Source: Megalobrama amblycephala
Lineage: Eukaryota > Chordata > Actinopteri > Cypriniformes > Xenocyprididae
DNA: 64,000 bases
Assembly: GCF_018812025.1 (NCBI RefSeq)
Contig: NC_063061.1
Coordinates: forward strand, 6,313,796-6,377,795
Direction of reading: 5' to 3'
Below the pieces are notes generated by a model, which was given only the letters and a program-made list of their open reading frames with translations, had not been told where the DNA came from and did no database searches. A program made the position numbers and the translations under genes. Position 1 is the stretch's first letter; each line of letters begins with the position of its first letter. Positions 13,365-25,339 of this stretch are shown here, in pieces.

Positions 13365-14146
13365 TGTACATGCACTCACACACACTCTGTAGTCAGGGAT
13401 GAATAGATGAGGAATGCGTCTAATAAAATATTAAGACTTGGTGCTCTTTTATCTATATCATATGACCATTGATGCACAAGTGAATCTATTTCTCTCGTTC
13501 TGCATTTTCATGTCTATCTACCTCCACTTCCTCCCACACATACTTATTTGCTCATTTTATTCTCAATTCACAAGTGATCCTCCAAAAATGTCAGCCAATC
13601 GCTTCATGTGAAACATAATTGCACTAAAGGAGACTAATGATTCCTAGTAATTCCATGGCAATTTCATTGTGTGATTCAAACAAACATGCATTCCCTTGTG
13701 GATTGCATGTAGCCAGACAGATGCCTTTGCATTACACACCTTATTAATCATTTTACTGCTCCTTTGTCAAATAAAAGCAGTTTCACTGGCACACGTTTCC
13801 ATGAAAAACACTGTGATTTTAATATTTTTGTCTTACACATCGCTCTGGCATGTCACTCGTGTTTGTGACATGCTATGGCACAGCATAAGGAGAGCGAATA
13901 TGGCTGGAATATAATCACAGCTAACGTCTAGGCTGGTTTCTCTGGAGAACAGGAGATGTGAGCCATTTTGTTGACTGAGGCACACACGTCTTTGTCATCA
14001 CTTGGCTCCAACTCCCTGCAGCTCTGGCTGCAGATGGTCGACTGTGTTCTTTTAATCAACACCACCCTCTATTGGCAAGAACAGTCGACTGCAACTCATT
14101 TGTATTTTTCTTACCAGGAGACATTGAGGGTTCCTAAAAAAACACT
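12874..14146. other. Intergenic stretch with (CA)n
   Basis: A (CA)n tract lies at 13324-13359. Otherwise I see no gene or bounded element. Confidence 0.5.
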
Positions 14147-14365
14147 GGTAACACTTTGGTATGGGGAACATATATTCACTATTAACTACGACTTTTGCCT
14201 CAATAAACTCTTCATTTTCTGCTTATAAAACGTTAGTAAGGTAGTTGCTGTAGCATTTAAGTTATGGGGTAGGATCTAGGGATGTAGAAAATGGTTATGC
14301 ATGTGCTTTATAAGCACTAATAAGCAACTAGTTAAAAGAACTGTTCCCCATACTAAAGTGTTAAC
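14147..14365. mobile_element. MITE with GGTAACACTTT ends
   Basis: About 219 bp bounded by inverted repeats of about 24 bp: GGTAACACTTTGGTATGGGG at the left and the complement of GTTAACACTTTAGTATGGGG at the right. No ORF. Confidence 0.75.
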
Positions 14366-14842
14366 ATATTCATAACTTTCCAACACATCCACTGGAAGAT
14401 TAAGAGCGCCTACAAACTAGAGAATGCACAGATGGAGTGTTTGATGGATGTGCAAGATGCAAATAGAATTTCCAAAAATAAATAAATAAAGAAATAACAC
14501 TGGAACGGCTCTATTAAATTTGTGTTGGTTAATGAATGACTACATCAGAGCTTGATGCAGCAAAGGTTTGGAATTTTGGTCACAGTAAGAGAGCACCACT
14601 TTGGCAAAGAGTTTTCTTCTCTGTGTCGATGTATTTCCTGTTTAAACATGCAGTTTGAAGGGATTTGCGTTTGAACTATGATTTGCAACTTGCTAGAGGC
14701 AGCCGGTATTATGGGGAGATGATATTCACCTTTTTATTTTTATTTTTATTTTTTGCTGTGTCTCTGAGTGCTGATCAGTCAATATACTTATTCCAATGTG
14801 CTGGAGAATAAAGACTAATGATCTGCTAATTTGTTTTATGCT

Positions 14843-16232
14843 ACACTCGGTTAAAAACAACCCAAGTTGGGTTGAAAATGGACAAACCCAGCGGCTGGGT
14901 TAAATGTTTGTTATGTTGAGTCAAATATTTAAATATTTAACTCATATTTAACAACTGTTTAAAAATTACTGTAATGCTTGCTTCAAAGCCCAAAATATGT
15001 TGGAAATTAACATTTATTAATATGTTTAATGAATAATAATTAAACAAACATTTATTAAATTGCTTATTAATAAATGTTCACGTTTTGATTATTATTGTTG
15101 CCTCTATTAATTATGTGTCTGATTTTTAATTTCCAACCTATTTTGGGTTCATTTTAAGCCAACCATATAGTAATTTTTAAACAATATTTGGGTTAAAGGT
15201 GCCGTAGAAACTATTTTTAAAAGATGTAATATAAGTCTAAGGTGTCCCCTGAATGTGTCTGTGAAGTTTCAGCTCAAAATACCCCATAGATTTTTTTTAA
15301 TTCGTTTTTTTAATTGCCTATTTTGGGGCATCGTTAAATATGCGCCGATTCAGGCTGCGTCCCCTTTAAATCTCATGCTCCCCTCCCCCGGAGCTCGCGC
15401 TTGCCTTAAACAGCATAAACAAAGTTCACACAGCTAATATAACCCTCAAAATGGATCTTTACAAAGTGTTCGTCATGCAGCATGTCTAATCGCGTAAGTA
15501 TAGTATTTATTTGGATGTTTACATTTGATTCTGAATGAGTTTGAGGCTATGCTCCGTGGCTAAAGCTAACATTACACACTGTTGGAGAGATTTATAAAGA
15601 ATGAAGTTGTGTTTATGAATTATACAGACTGCAAGTGTTTAAAAATGAAAATAGCGACGGCTCTTGTCTCCGTGAATACAGTAAGAAACGATGGTAACTT
15701 TAACCACATTTAACAGTACATTAGCAACATGCTAACGAAACATTTAGAAAGACAATTTACAAATATCACTAAAAATATCATGATATCATGGATCATGTCA
15801 GCTATTATTGCTCCATCTGCCATTTTTCGCTATTGTTCTTGCTTGCTTACCTAGTCTGATGATTCAGCTGTGCACAGATCCAGACGTTAATACTGGCTGC
15901 CCTTGTGTAATGCCTTGAACATGAGCTGGCATATGCAAATACTGGGGTGTACATATTAATGATCCCGACTGTTACGTAACCCGACTGTTCGCCTGTTCTT
16001 CGGAGGTCTTTTAAACAAATGAGATTTATATAAGAAGGAGGAAACAATGGAGTTTGAGACTCACTGTATGTCATTTCCATGAACTGAACTCTTCTAGGGC
16101 ACCTTTAAATAAAAATGCCCACCACGTTGGGCAAACATTTAACCCAAATGCTGGGTTAAAACAACCCAATCACTAGGTTTGTCCATTTTCAACCCAATTT
16201 AGGTTGTTTTTAACCCAGCATTTTTAGAGTGT
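14843..16232. mobile_element. DNA element with AACCCAA/TTGGGTT terminal repeats, interrupted by a TTAA MITE
   Basis: The left end (ACACTCGGTTAAAAACAACC onward) and the right end (…GTTGTTTTTAACCCAGCATT, AGAGTGT) are inverted repeats of roughly 100 bp. They share the GGGTTGAAAATGGACAAACC block. The interior is split by the 908-bp TTAA element at 15197-16104. No transposase is present. Confidence 0.7.
15197..16104 (-). mobile_element. TTAA-flanked piggyBac-like MITE, copy 1 (inverted relative to copy 2)
   Basis: TTAA occurs at 15193-15196 and 16105-16108. The ends are AGGTGCC(G/C)TAGAA and TTCTAGGGCACCT. It aligns in opposite orientation over its whole length with 33149-34090; both carry the same short frame beginning MEMTYSESQTPLFPPS. 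The frame is not convincing as a protein and is likely incidental. It is nested in the element at 14843-16232. Confidence 0.8.
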
Positions 16233-18748
16233 ACAATTTACACTAGCATACAAGTCAAATTTGTTTTCATGGGGAATGATGCTATCATCACAGGCATGAT
16301 GAGAACATTTTTAAAAACATATCCTTTGAGAAGGATTTTTAAAATAAAGCATGCTGCAGTGCTTTGAGTGCTTTTGGAGGGTACACAAAGGGCATGTTGT
16401 GACATGTTAACCCAGTTCATTCTTGTGCTTGTTTCGTAACTTGTGAACTTGTTCCTCTACATCCTATCATACTCACAGCAGTTACCGGAAAACAATGCAC
16501 TGTTAAAATGCTCAGATTCACAGATCATATATCTGCTGCTATTCCTTTCTCCAAAAGTGAATGAGATGTCTTTATTTACTCAAAAATCTCATAGATTATG
16601 TAATAAATACAAGATACTTTCAGGTTTAATGCATAGAAATAAAATCTAGAGAATAAAACTACTCAAGTATCTACGTTACAAAGTACTTTAGTATTATTTT
16701 TCCTTTTACACAAAAAGAAGCGATGTTAGCAATATTGCTAAACACTCTCATGTAATTGTTCTGTTTCATTCATACTGGAAGCCAGAGGAAAGAATTCAAT
16801 TGAGATTCAAAGAAGAATTAAACTGTGTTCTAGGTAATCCCTTATGGACATCAGATATGGCTATAGCTGAATAACATGCAGATAGAGATGTTTTGACTGA
16901 TGAAACATGAAGACAATAAACACACGATTGCTAAGATATATTTGCATTTTTCAAGCCATCTCGGGTATTTATTTCATAAGAATAATGTATATCGATAATG
17001 CAACGCTAATTGGCATAGCCTGTATAATAGAATTTTATAACATAGCCTAATATACTGTATTTTCTGCCTCACTCCGTGTTAAGAAGCAACATGGACCACA
17101 TAAGTTATTTCAAACACTGACGTGTACAGGTCTATATAGCGATTTTGGAGCAAAACATGATATTAATCCCATAAATTGCCATTGTTTGACACTATGCTAA
17201 GCAAATGTACTAGCTATCCCTGTTGCTAAAAGCGATTGTTTTATTACTAATTTTGAAAAGTAAGTCCACGTAAGATCATTTGAATGTTTTTAAGAAGGGC
17301 AAAAGCAATGAAGGGAGAGGTCCAATCAAAGAAATTAGGATTTAAAACAGTATAAATAGAAAAGTGCCAGTAAAAAATAAAGTGTGGTATGGGTTAACAT
17401 GTTAAATAAAATGCTCTTTTTTTTTTTTTTATTCTACCGAAAATGTGCCGGGAGCCCACTGTTGCTATAGTAACAAACTACAATTTTACGTGCATCTGAC
17501 TGACAGAAAAATCATGCGGTCTTATTTCACTGTTATTGCTAATGTTGAGGTTATTTCAGCTTTGTATATTTAGTTTAGCTGTATTGTTAAAGAGGACAAG
17601 ATTTACCATTCACCTGAACTGTGTGCATGCATTTTAACGTTGTTGTTGCTCCGTTGATGCAATTAATAACCGAGTCCTTGTATGAGCTGAGTTTTCTATT
17701 TACTTCAACTGCTCAGGCAATATCAAGTATGACCCATTTCAGGAGCTGCCAAAATTTTATTTAAAATCAAAATATAACCATAGCTCACTTACATTCACTA
17801 AAATACTGAAACGTTAGCGATACTGATTCAAAACACGAGCGAAAGCGATTGAATGTCAAAGGGTGGTTTGAACGTTCCGCTTCGCAGATGAACTGGAAGT
17901 TTTGATTGGTTTTGCACCTGAGTCAGACCTGTCTGTTTCATTGTTCATTATGTAAAAAAAAAAGAGGGAACTGTGTAGATCATCTGTCTTCCCAATCAAG
18001 AGCTTCAACAAGGGATACCATAAGGGTCCTTGGCACTGCTTTAGTTTAATGTCAGAGATGATACAAGATATATGAGCTAATATTAACTGGGAGAATCCTC
18101 GACTGTTCTCAGGCTCCCAAAAGGATTTTTTTCATTTGCATTTGTAAACTGCTCTTACATTATAAACATGATTCATGATAAACACACTGGTGCTTAGAGG
18201 CTGGAGTGCAAATAAGTAAAGGTTCAATCACAGTAGATTTTGTGTTCCATTCATATCATGGTCCACACTAACCAATCTCTCTTGGGAAGAACAGATTTGT
18301 CAGTAACCAGGCTTTGTGTGCACCTGTGCAACCCACACGTCCAATCTCATCTTCTTAATTGAAACCAATTAGATTTGGAGATGTCGTAACACAGAGGTTC
18401 ACTTAATTTCTCCACCCCACACTGTGAATGTTTACTCAGTGTATTCAATAAAAAATCTGAAAAGTACAATTGTTTGTGTGTTAGTCATATTGTGTTTGTC
18501 TATAATTGTGACTTAAATTAAGATCAGACTAGATTTATGAGCAAGCAATGCAGAAACCCAGACGTTTTCAAATGGTTCACAAACTTATTTTTGTTACTGT
18601 AAGAAAGAGAAGTCATTTGGTCAATATAGAGAATACAGACATTGGATTATATTATATTGTTACTTGTTATTAATCCTTGAAACCAAAAGATAGAAAGCCT
18701 AGAGTGACATCATGTCCTGTTGCACATATTTATTGTGGGGTCAGAAGT
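16233..18748. other. Intergenic AT-rich stretch
   Basis: No supported gene, terminal repeat or long ORF in about 2.5 kb; an A-run lies at 17407-17430. Confidence 0.5.
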
Positions 18749-20253
18749 AATAATTTACAAATTTCATAAAATTATATTTTATTCACAATAGAATATAGAT
18801 AACATATCAAATGTTGAAAGTGAAACATTTTGAAATGTCATGCCAAGTATTGGCTCATTTTGGATTTCATGAGAGCTACACATTCCAAAAAAGTTGGGAC
18901 AGGTAGCAATAAGAGGCCGGAAAAGTTAAGGAACAGCTGGAGGACCAATTTGCAACTTATTAGGTCAGTTGGCAACATGATTGGGTATAAAAAGAGCCTC
19001 TCAGAGTGGCAGTGTCTCTCAGAAGTCAAGATGGGCAGAGGATCACCAATTCCCCCAATGCTGCAGCGAAAAATAGAGGAGCAATATCAGAAAGGAGTTT
19101 CTCAGAGAAAAATGGCAAAGAGTTTGAAGTTATCATCATCTACAGTGCATAATATCATCCAAAGATTCAGAGAATCTGGAACAATATCTGTGCGTAAGGG
19201 TCAAGGCGGGAAAACCATACTGGATGCCCGTGATCTTCGTGCCCTTAGACGGCACTGCATCACATACAGGAATGCTACTGTAATGGAAATCACAACATGG
19301 GCTCAGGAATACTTCCAGAAAACATTGTCGGTGAACACAATCCACCGTGCCATTCGCCTTTGCCGGCTAAAACTCTATAGGTCAAAAAAGAAGCCATATC
19401 TAAACATGATCCAGAAGCGCAGGCGTTTTCTCTGGGCCAAGTCTCATTTAAAATGGACTGTGGCAAAGTGGAAAACTGTTCTGTGGTCAGACGAATCAAA
19501 ATTTGAAGTTCTTTTTGGAAAACTGGGATGCCATGTCATCCGGACTAAAGAGGACAAGGACAACCCAAGTTGTTATCAGCGCTCAGTTCAGAAGCCTGCA
19601 TCTCTGAAGGTATGGGGTTGTATGAGTGCGTGTGGCATGGGCAGCTTACACATCTGGAAAGGCACCATCAATGCTGAAAGGTATATCCAAGTTCTAGAAC
19701 AACATATGCTCCCATCCAGATGTCGTCCTTGCATTTTCCAACATGACAATGTCAGACCACATACTGCATCAATTACAACATCATGGCTGCGTAGAAGGAG
19801 GATCCGGGTACTGAAATGGCCAGCCTGCAGTCCAGATCTTTCACCCATAGAAAACATTTGGCACATCATAAAGAGGAAGATGCGACAAAGAAGACCTAAG
19901 ACAGTTGAGCAACTAGAAGCCTGTATTAGACAAGAATGGGACAACATTCCTATTCCTAAACTTGAGCAACTTGTCTCCTCAGTCCCCAGACGTTTGCAGA
20001 CTGTTATAAAAAGAAGAGGGGATGCCACACAATTGTAAACATGGCCTTGTCCCAACTTTTTTGAGATGTGTTGATGCCATGAAATTTAAAATCAACTTAT
20101 TTTTCCCTTAAAATGATACATTTTCTCAGTTTAAACATTTGATATGTCATCTATGTTGTATTCTGAATAAAATATTGAAATTTGAAACTTCCACATCATT
20201 GCATTCTGTTTTTTATTCACAATTGTGTCCCAACATTTTTGGAATCGGGTTTG
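18749..20253 (+). mobile_element. Tc1-like transposon, copy 1, left end truncated
   Basis: It aligns with the full-length copy at 55493-57074 from position 18749 onward, but the outer left inverted repeat and its TA are missing. The right end is present (GGAATCGGGTTTG followed by TA at 20254-20255). Inner repeats ATTCCAAAAAAGTTGGGACA and TGTCCCAACTTTTTT give the IR/DR layout of fish Tc1 elements. Loss of one outer repeat should leave this copy unable to be mobilised, although its transposase frame is open. Confidence 0.85.
19031..20038 (+). CDS. Tc1/mariner transposase (DD34E), open frame
   Basis: This is a nuclear cut-and-paste transposase that binds the element's inverted repeats and inserts at TA. 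I chose the ATG of MGRGSPIPP at 19031; the frame runs open upstream but that part is element leader. It encodes 335 residues. The N-terminal paired-type helix-turn-helix region is about residues 8-110. Catalytic residues are D154 (LWSDES), D239 (FQHDN) and E274 (SPDLSPIEN); the last two are 34 residues apart, matching DD34E. Compared with copy 2 it lacks five residues just before the second aspartate (about residue 231) through a 15-bp in-frame deletion. This may impair activity. There is no frameshift or internal stop. Confidence 0.9.
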   Translation: MGRGSPIPPMLQRKIEEQYQKGVSQRKMAKSLKLSSSTVHNIIQRFRESGTISVRKGQGGKTILDARDLRALRRHCITYRNATVMEITTWAQEYFQKTLSVNTIHRAIRLCRLKLYRSKKKPYLNMIQKRRRFLWAKSHLKWTVAKWKTVLWSDESKFEVLFGKLGCHVIRTKEDKDNPSCYQRSVQKPASLKVWGCMSACGMGSLHIWKGTINAERYIQVLEQHMLPSRCRPCIFQHDNVRPHTASITTSWLRRRRIRVLKWPACSPDLSPIENIWHIIKRKMRQRRPKTVEQLEACIRQEWDNIPIPKLEQLVSSVPRRLQTVIKRRGDATQL

Positions 20254-20259
20254 TATATA

Positions 20260-20678
20260 CAGTATCTATCTCACAGAAGTGAGTACACCCCTCAAATTTT
20301 TGTAAATATTTTATTTTATCTTTTCATGTGACAACACTGAAGAAATGACACTTTGCTACAATGTAAAGTAGTGAGTGTACAGCTTGTATAACATGATTGC
20401 AAACATGTTCTGTGACAAATTTAGCACACCTGCTCCCCATTCACACCTGAGACCTTGTAACACTAACAAGTCACATGACACTTGTGAGAGAAAATGGCTA
20501 ATTGGGCCCAATTTGGACATTTTCACTTAGGGGTGTATTCACTTTTGTGGCCAGCGGTTTAGACATTGATTGCTGTGTGTTGAGTTATTTTGAGGGGACA
20601 GCAAATTTACACTGTTATACAAGCTGTACACTCATTACTTTACATTGTAGCAAAGTGTCATTTTTTCAGTGTTGGAAT
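20260..20678 (-). mobile_element. Internally deleted Tc1-like element of a second family
   Basis: The left end CAGTATCTATCTCACAGAAG abuts copy 1 of the other Tc1 family. The block TGACACTTTGCTACAATGTA recurs in inverted form at about 20641-20660, giving long inverted repeats. Between them is leader sequence (GGGCCCAATTTGGACATTTT) but no transposase. The far right outer repeat is also missing. I recognise these ends from a Tc1-like family widespread in teleosts. Confidence 0.75.
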
Positions 20679-20824
20679 CAGAATTGGGTGGGAAAATGAA
20701 ACAGATTTCATTTATGAAATTAATTTTCATTTCAATTAAATGTTCAACAAGACACAAGCACATCACTGAGATCAGACATTGATGGTTCCTGGATCACTAT
20801 TCCAATACAGGGAGAACAAGATAT

Positions 20825-21130
20825 ATATAGCTGCAAGCAGCAATTAAAGGGGTTCGAGCGCTTTAAGGCCTTTAAGCACTTGTGTAAAATTATATTATGG
20901 TTTATTTAGCAAGCATGTAACCACTTGGATAATATATGGTAAAGACCATTTACAGCCAATACAGGTCATTTTCCATCGGAAATATATGGTTTTAAAAGCT
21001 TTTTAACAGTTATCGAGGTTGAGCCAAAAACCTGTCTAGTTTGCCAAAGTTGTTTTTTTAAATAATCTCCAATATTTAACGAATGAATTGATGGACAGTG
21101 GCGGTCCTAAAGGCATAGTTGCTCAGAATG
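20825..21130. repeat. Dispersed repeat beginning AGCTGCAAGCAGCAATTAAA
   Basis: This start is familiar from many cyprinid intergenic sequences, but I cannot assign a class. No ORF or terminal repeats visible. Confidence 0.35.
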
Positions 21131-22041
21131 AGAAGTTCTACCATGTGATATGAATGTTGTGGGCATGTGCGCCAATCCTTTACGCATGTGATAAATGCAA
21201 AGGCGCCCCCCCAAAAAATTGCGTTGATCATAATCCTGTGAATATAATGTCTACAATGTCATATCGTCTCGTCTGACTCCAAGTCCTGGACTCCACGGTG
21301 AAAAGTGAAGGGAGGATCACAGCGAGGGGGCGAGGCCTGAGAGGATGCACAGGATTGCTTCAGCTAGTATTACAAACAGCCTTCATATTAAATAAAGAAA
21401 ATGATAACATTCAATTAGTAGGAAAGCCTATTTTCAGACATATCTACTGTAATTTACCTCATCAGAAAATTATTACTGGGGCATAGCAAGATTTTACTGG
21501 GGCTCATCTAGCGATGCCCCTGGTTGCATCCCACTATAGTTCTCACATTCACTATGACTGGTACTTTGGAACTTGGTAACAAATGTTACTTTCTTTTATA
21601 TTCTGCCTTCTTTTTTGAAGCATTTACCCCAATTAGGAGGTATAATCCATTATTAACAGTGACAGCTGTATTCCTCTTCTGCCAGGTTCTGTCACTTTCA
21701 TACCAACATTTTTGGAAAACAGAAATAAATAGGCCGTGTAATTTTTTCAGGATTCCTCAGACATATTTTCTCTCTTTCTAAGGTTCATACCCAGAAAGTC
21801 CTGTGGTGCTTAGAAGTAAAATCGATTTCTAATTCTGAGCCATTATTAATTGTGATATTGCACCCCATTATGAATATAAATCTGTAATTAATGCCTAATA
21901 GAGATTAAGTGAGCCACTTTCAGATGTCATTTTGATTCATTGCGCTTCATAGAATCCAATGTAAATGTTTCAAGTGCTAAAGATATATCCACAGGCTCAT
22001 TACAGCTTTCCCAATGTTCATTACAATATATTTTTAGTAGA
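21131..22041. other. Intergenic stretch
   Basis: No supported gene. Short open frames at 21298-21486 and 21524-21781 show no protein-like features. Confidence 0.5.
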
Positions 22042-22145
22042 TTTATTTCAAAGTCAGGGGTGTCAAATCCTGCACCTGGAGGGCTCTGCAGGCAGGAAAA
22101 TGGCCCTCCAGGAGCAGGATTGGACACCCCTGACTTTGAAATAAA
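22042..22145. mobile_element. Near-perfect palindrome, hAT-type MITE ends (CAGGGGTGTC)
   Basis: Arms of about 41 bp (TTTATTTCAAAGTCAGGGGT ... CTGGAGGG and its complement) flank a loop of about 20 bp. The CAGGGGTGTC end with CTGGAGGG resembles non-autonomous hAT elements of fish. The palindrome extends about 13 bp beyond the usual CAG end. Confidence 0.65.
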
Positions 22146-22536
22146 GTGATAAATAAGTAAGTAATAAATACATAAGTGAAGTGAGCAGTTTATGTGCCAC
22201 CAAACTGACTTTGATGATCAAACAATCAGTTTCAGATAATATGACCAGTAAATTTGATGCATACTTCTAGCAGGTTGGAATGGAGGATATTAGGCAAAAG
22301 TTCAAGGGAAAATCGAATATGAATGCTAACATTGCCATCAGCACCTGACATCCACTATGCTTCCACTACAACATTTTTACTATGTACTGTAACCTTAACC
22401 CATAGCAAGATAGTTACCTTATATTACTTAAGTAATGAGTATTCGGTTAGTGGACTAGAATAAATATCAGAAGACTATAGGGTACGAAAAAGAGGCGGCG
22501 GGTTTTTGCTGAGAAATAACAGGCATAACACTGAAT

Positions 22537-23270
22537 TTAAAGGATTAGTTCACTTTCAAATAAAAAATTCCTGATAATTTACTCACCCCCATGTCATCCA
22601 AGATCCATGTCCTTCTTTCTTCAGTCGAAAGTAATTAAGGTTTTTGATGAAAACATTCCAGGATTATTCTCCTTATAGTGGACTTCAATTGGCCCCAAAT
22701 GGTCGAAGGTCAAAATTACAGTTTCAGTGCAACTTCAAAGGGCTTTAAACGATACCAGACGAGGAATAAGGGCCTTATCTAGCAAAACGATCTGTCATTT
22801 TCTAAATAAAAATAAAAATGTATATGCTTTATAAACACAAATGATCGCCTTGCAAGTGCTTCCGCCAGACCGCCTTCGTATTCTTCACGATATCCTACAC
22901 CTTCCCTATTCAACTTATGGAAAAAATGGAACTGGCGCTGCGTTCATTCCATAAGTTGAATAGGGAAAGTGTTGGACATACAGCATAAGCTGAAGAATAC
23001 GGAAGGCAGTCTGGCGGAAGCACTTGCGATGCAATCTTTTTTTTTTTTTTTTTTTAGAAAAAGACCCTTATTCCTCGTCTGGTATCATTTAAAGTCATTT
23101 GAAGCTGCACTGAAACTGTAATTTTGACCTTCAACCATTTGGGGCCAGTTGAAGTCCACTATAAGGACAATAATCCTGGAATGTTTTCATCAAAAACTTT
23201 AATTTCTTTTCGACTGAAGAAAGAAGGACATGGACATCTTGGATGACATGGGGGTGAGTAAATTATCAGG
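22537..23270. repeat. Large fold-back element 1
   Basis: This is a nearly continuous palindrome of about 730 bp: TTAGTTCACTTTCAAAT..., CATTCCAGGATTATTCTCCT and GGACTTCAATTGGCCCCAAA on the left are mirrored on the right. The centre lies near 22930 (CTATTCAACTTATGGAAAAA region). The last part of the right arm is missing. No coding content. Confidence 0.8.
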
Positions 23271-23883
23271 AAATAAGTAATGTACTTTGGTTTACTGCAA
23301 ATTTTGTTCTTTCTTTTAAATGTAATACAAAAAAAGAACAATGAAGCACAATAACAATAAAATAAGACAAACATGACAATTTGATTATTTTACCTTGGGT
23401 GCACCCTTTGATCAGTAGATCAAAGAAAAGAAAATGGATCCTTTCCAAGAAAATAAATCTTCAAGAGTATTCATATTAATCTGTTTCTCAATCAAAATGT
23501 ATATCAAAGGTGTTACATGTAATTCACAGTACATCAATAGTTCACACTTCAAATGAACAAGATGTTGATCAGTTTCCACTTAGGTGAGGAGGAAAATGAA
23601 CTTCTGTGATGGAAGTCTCTTACTTTTAGAAGAAAGAGCAGTCAGGGGGTTAAGGATGGGAAAACTTTCCCTTATTTTAGGTTACTGGAGCTTTTAGGAT
23701 CGTCTGGGGTGGCTCGCCATCAAAAGGAGAAATCCAGTTCAAAGCAAAAAAAAATGTTTAACTCACATTAATATGAAACTAGAGAGGAAAATATAACATA
23801 CATATAAACAATTATTACTTCAGTATAAGCAACAAATTGTGTTCAGTTACCTCTGTGATGACTTTTCTTTTTCTTTTATACAG

Positions 23884-23914
23884 GCTCACGTGACTAACAA
23901 CGTGACTCACGTGA
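23884..23914. promoter_or_regulatory. Pair of CACGTG E-boxes
   Basis: Two canonical CACGTG hexamers start at 23887 and 23908, 21 bp apart (two helical turns), with an extra ACGTG half-site between. The second sits in the 12-bp palindrome ACTCACGTGAGT. Binding is inferred from motif only. Confidence 0.35.
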
Positions 23915-24530
23915 GTGTCGGTGAAAGGCAGTGAACAGATAACCATGCGGATCAACTACGATCACATTTACAACAGATTATCCTCAAAACACGGCATATA
24001 AAAGGAATATAGAACAATGTTTTTTTTTTACCAATGGAAGTGTTGTTTAACAACTGAGTTTTATTGTCACATTATTCACACAAATTACATTGGCACCTCG
24101 TCTCTGTGTAAACTTTACGTTGTCTCCATGTAAACTACAAAAATGTGAATTTGTGAAAACCGGCACGCCATGCATATGCGTATTATGTGTTCAGTCTATA
24201 GTAATACTTTACGCCAACTACCGGCCTGGCATGCAAAATACAGCGTTTTTAGTCATTTTCGCAGATCGGTGTGATAATTTTGACAATGTTGTCACCTGTA
24301 AGTGAAATGAGTACCTCATTGTTGTGTAAACTTACCCTAAGTGTTTAAATACACAGAGTAATCCACAGAACTAAGAACAGGTGAGGAACTAATGAGTAAC
24401 TATGGAAACTGTATAATGCATCTTTGTCCCAGGCAAAGAATTTCCAACATATTTATGTTTCTTTCTTCTCAAATAATAAAATAATGTCCACTCAAATCTA
24501 TAGTTCACTATAGATCTATTTATTTATTAA

Positions 24531-25339
24531 AGGATTCGTTCACTTTCAAATGAAAATTTCTGCAAGCCTTACTCACCCTCAAGCCATCATAGGTCTATTT
24601 GTCTTTCTTCTTCCTGATGAACACAGTCAGAGAAATATTAATAAATATCCTGACGCATCTGAACTTTCTAATGGCAGTGAGCGATACCAACGAGTATGAG
24701 CTGAAGAAAGTGCATCCATCCACATCCATTCATCATAAACATACTCTGGATAGCTCCGGAGGGGTTAATAAAGGCCTTCTGAAGAGAAGTCAGGCGTTTG
24801 TGTAAAAAAAAAAAAAAAAAAAAAAAAATCCATATTTCAGCTTCCACCAGAACACCTTCCATATTCAACGTAGAAAGAAAGCACAACACCTCACGCAGTT
24901 CAAAAAGCTTGTGCTACGTCCTACACCTTCCCTATTCAACTTATGGAAAAAGCTTAACTGACGTGACGCCAGTTCCATTTTTTCTGTAACTTGAATACGG
25001 AAGGCGGTTTCGCGGAAGCTAGATATAACTTTTTAAATATGGATTTTTTTTTTTTTTTTTTTTTTTACACAAAAAGCATCAATTCACTTCAGAAGGCCTT
25101 TATTATTAACCCCCCAGAGCCACGTGGAGTACATTTATGATGGATGGATGTAGATGGATGCAGTTTCTTCAGCTTCATATTCATTGGTATCGCTCACTGC
25201 CATTATAAAGCTTGGATGCGTCAGGATATTTATTAATATATCTCCAATTGTGTTCATCAGAAACAAGAAAGTCATATACACCTAGAATGGCTTGAAGATG
25301 AGTAAAGCTTGGGGTAATTTTCATTTGAAAGTGAACTAA
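24531..25339. repeat. Large fold-back element 2
   Basis: Left arm from AGGATTCGTTCACTTTCAAA and right arm ending GAAAGTGAACTAA; TTAA precedes the left end. Arms of about 380 bp contain long A/T runs, and the core holds CTTCCCTATTCAACTT as in element 1, so both belong to one superfamily. Confidence 0.8.

Noticed and set aside
15847..16080. Conserved peptide MEMTYSESQTPLFPPS shared by two loci as a real gene
   Set aside because: Both occurrences lie inside copies of the same TTAA-flanked element, and the frames diverge after about 30 residues.
19588..20055. 155-codon minus-strand frame (and its twin at 56533-56871)
   Set aside because: Antisense of the Tc1 transposase; no independent features.
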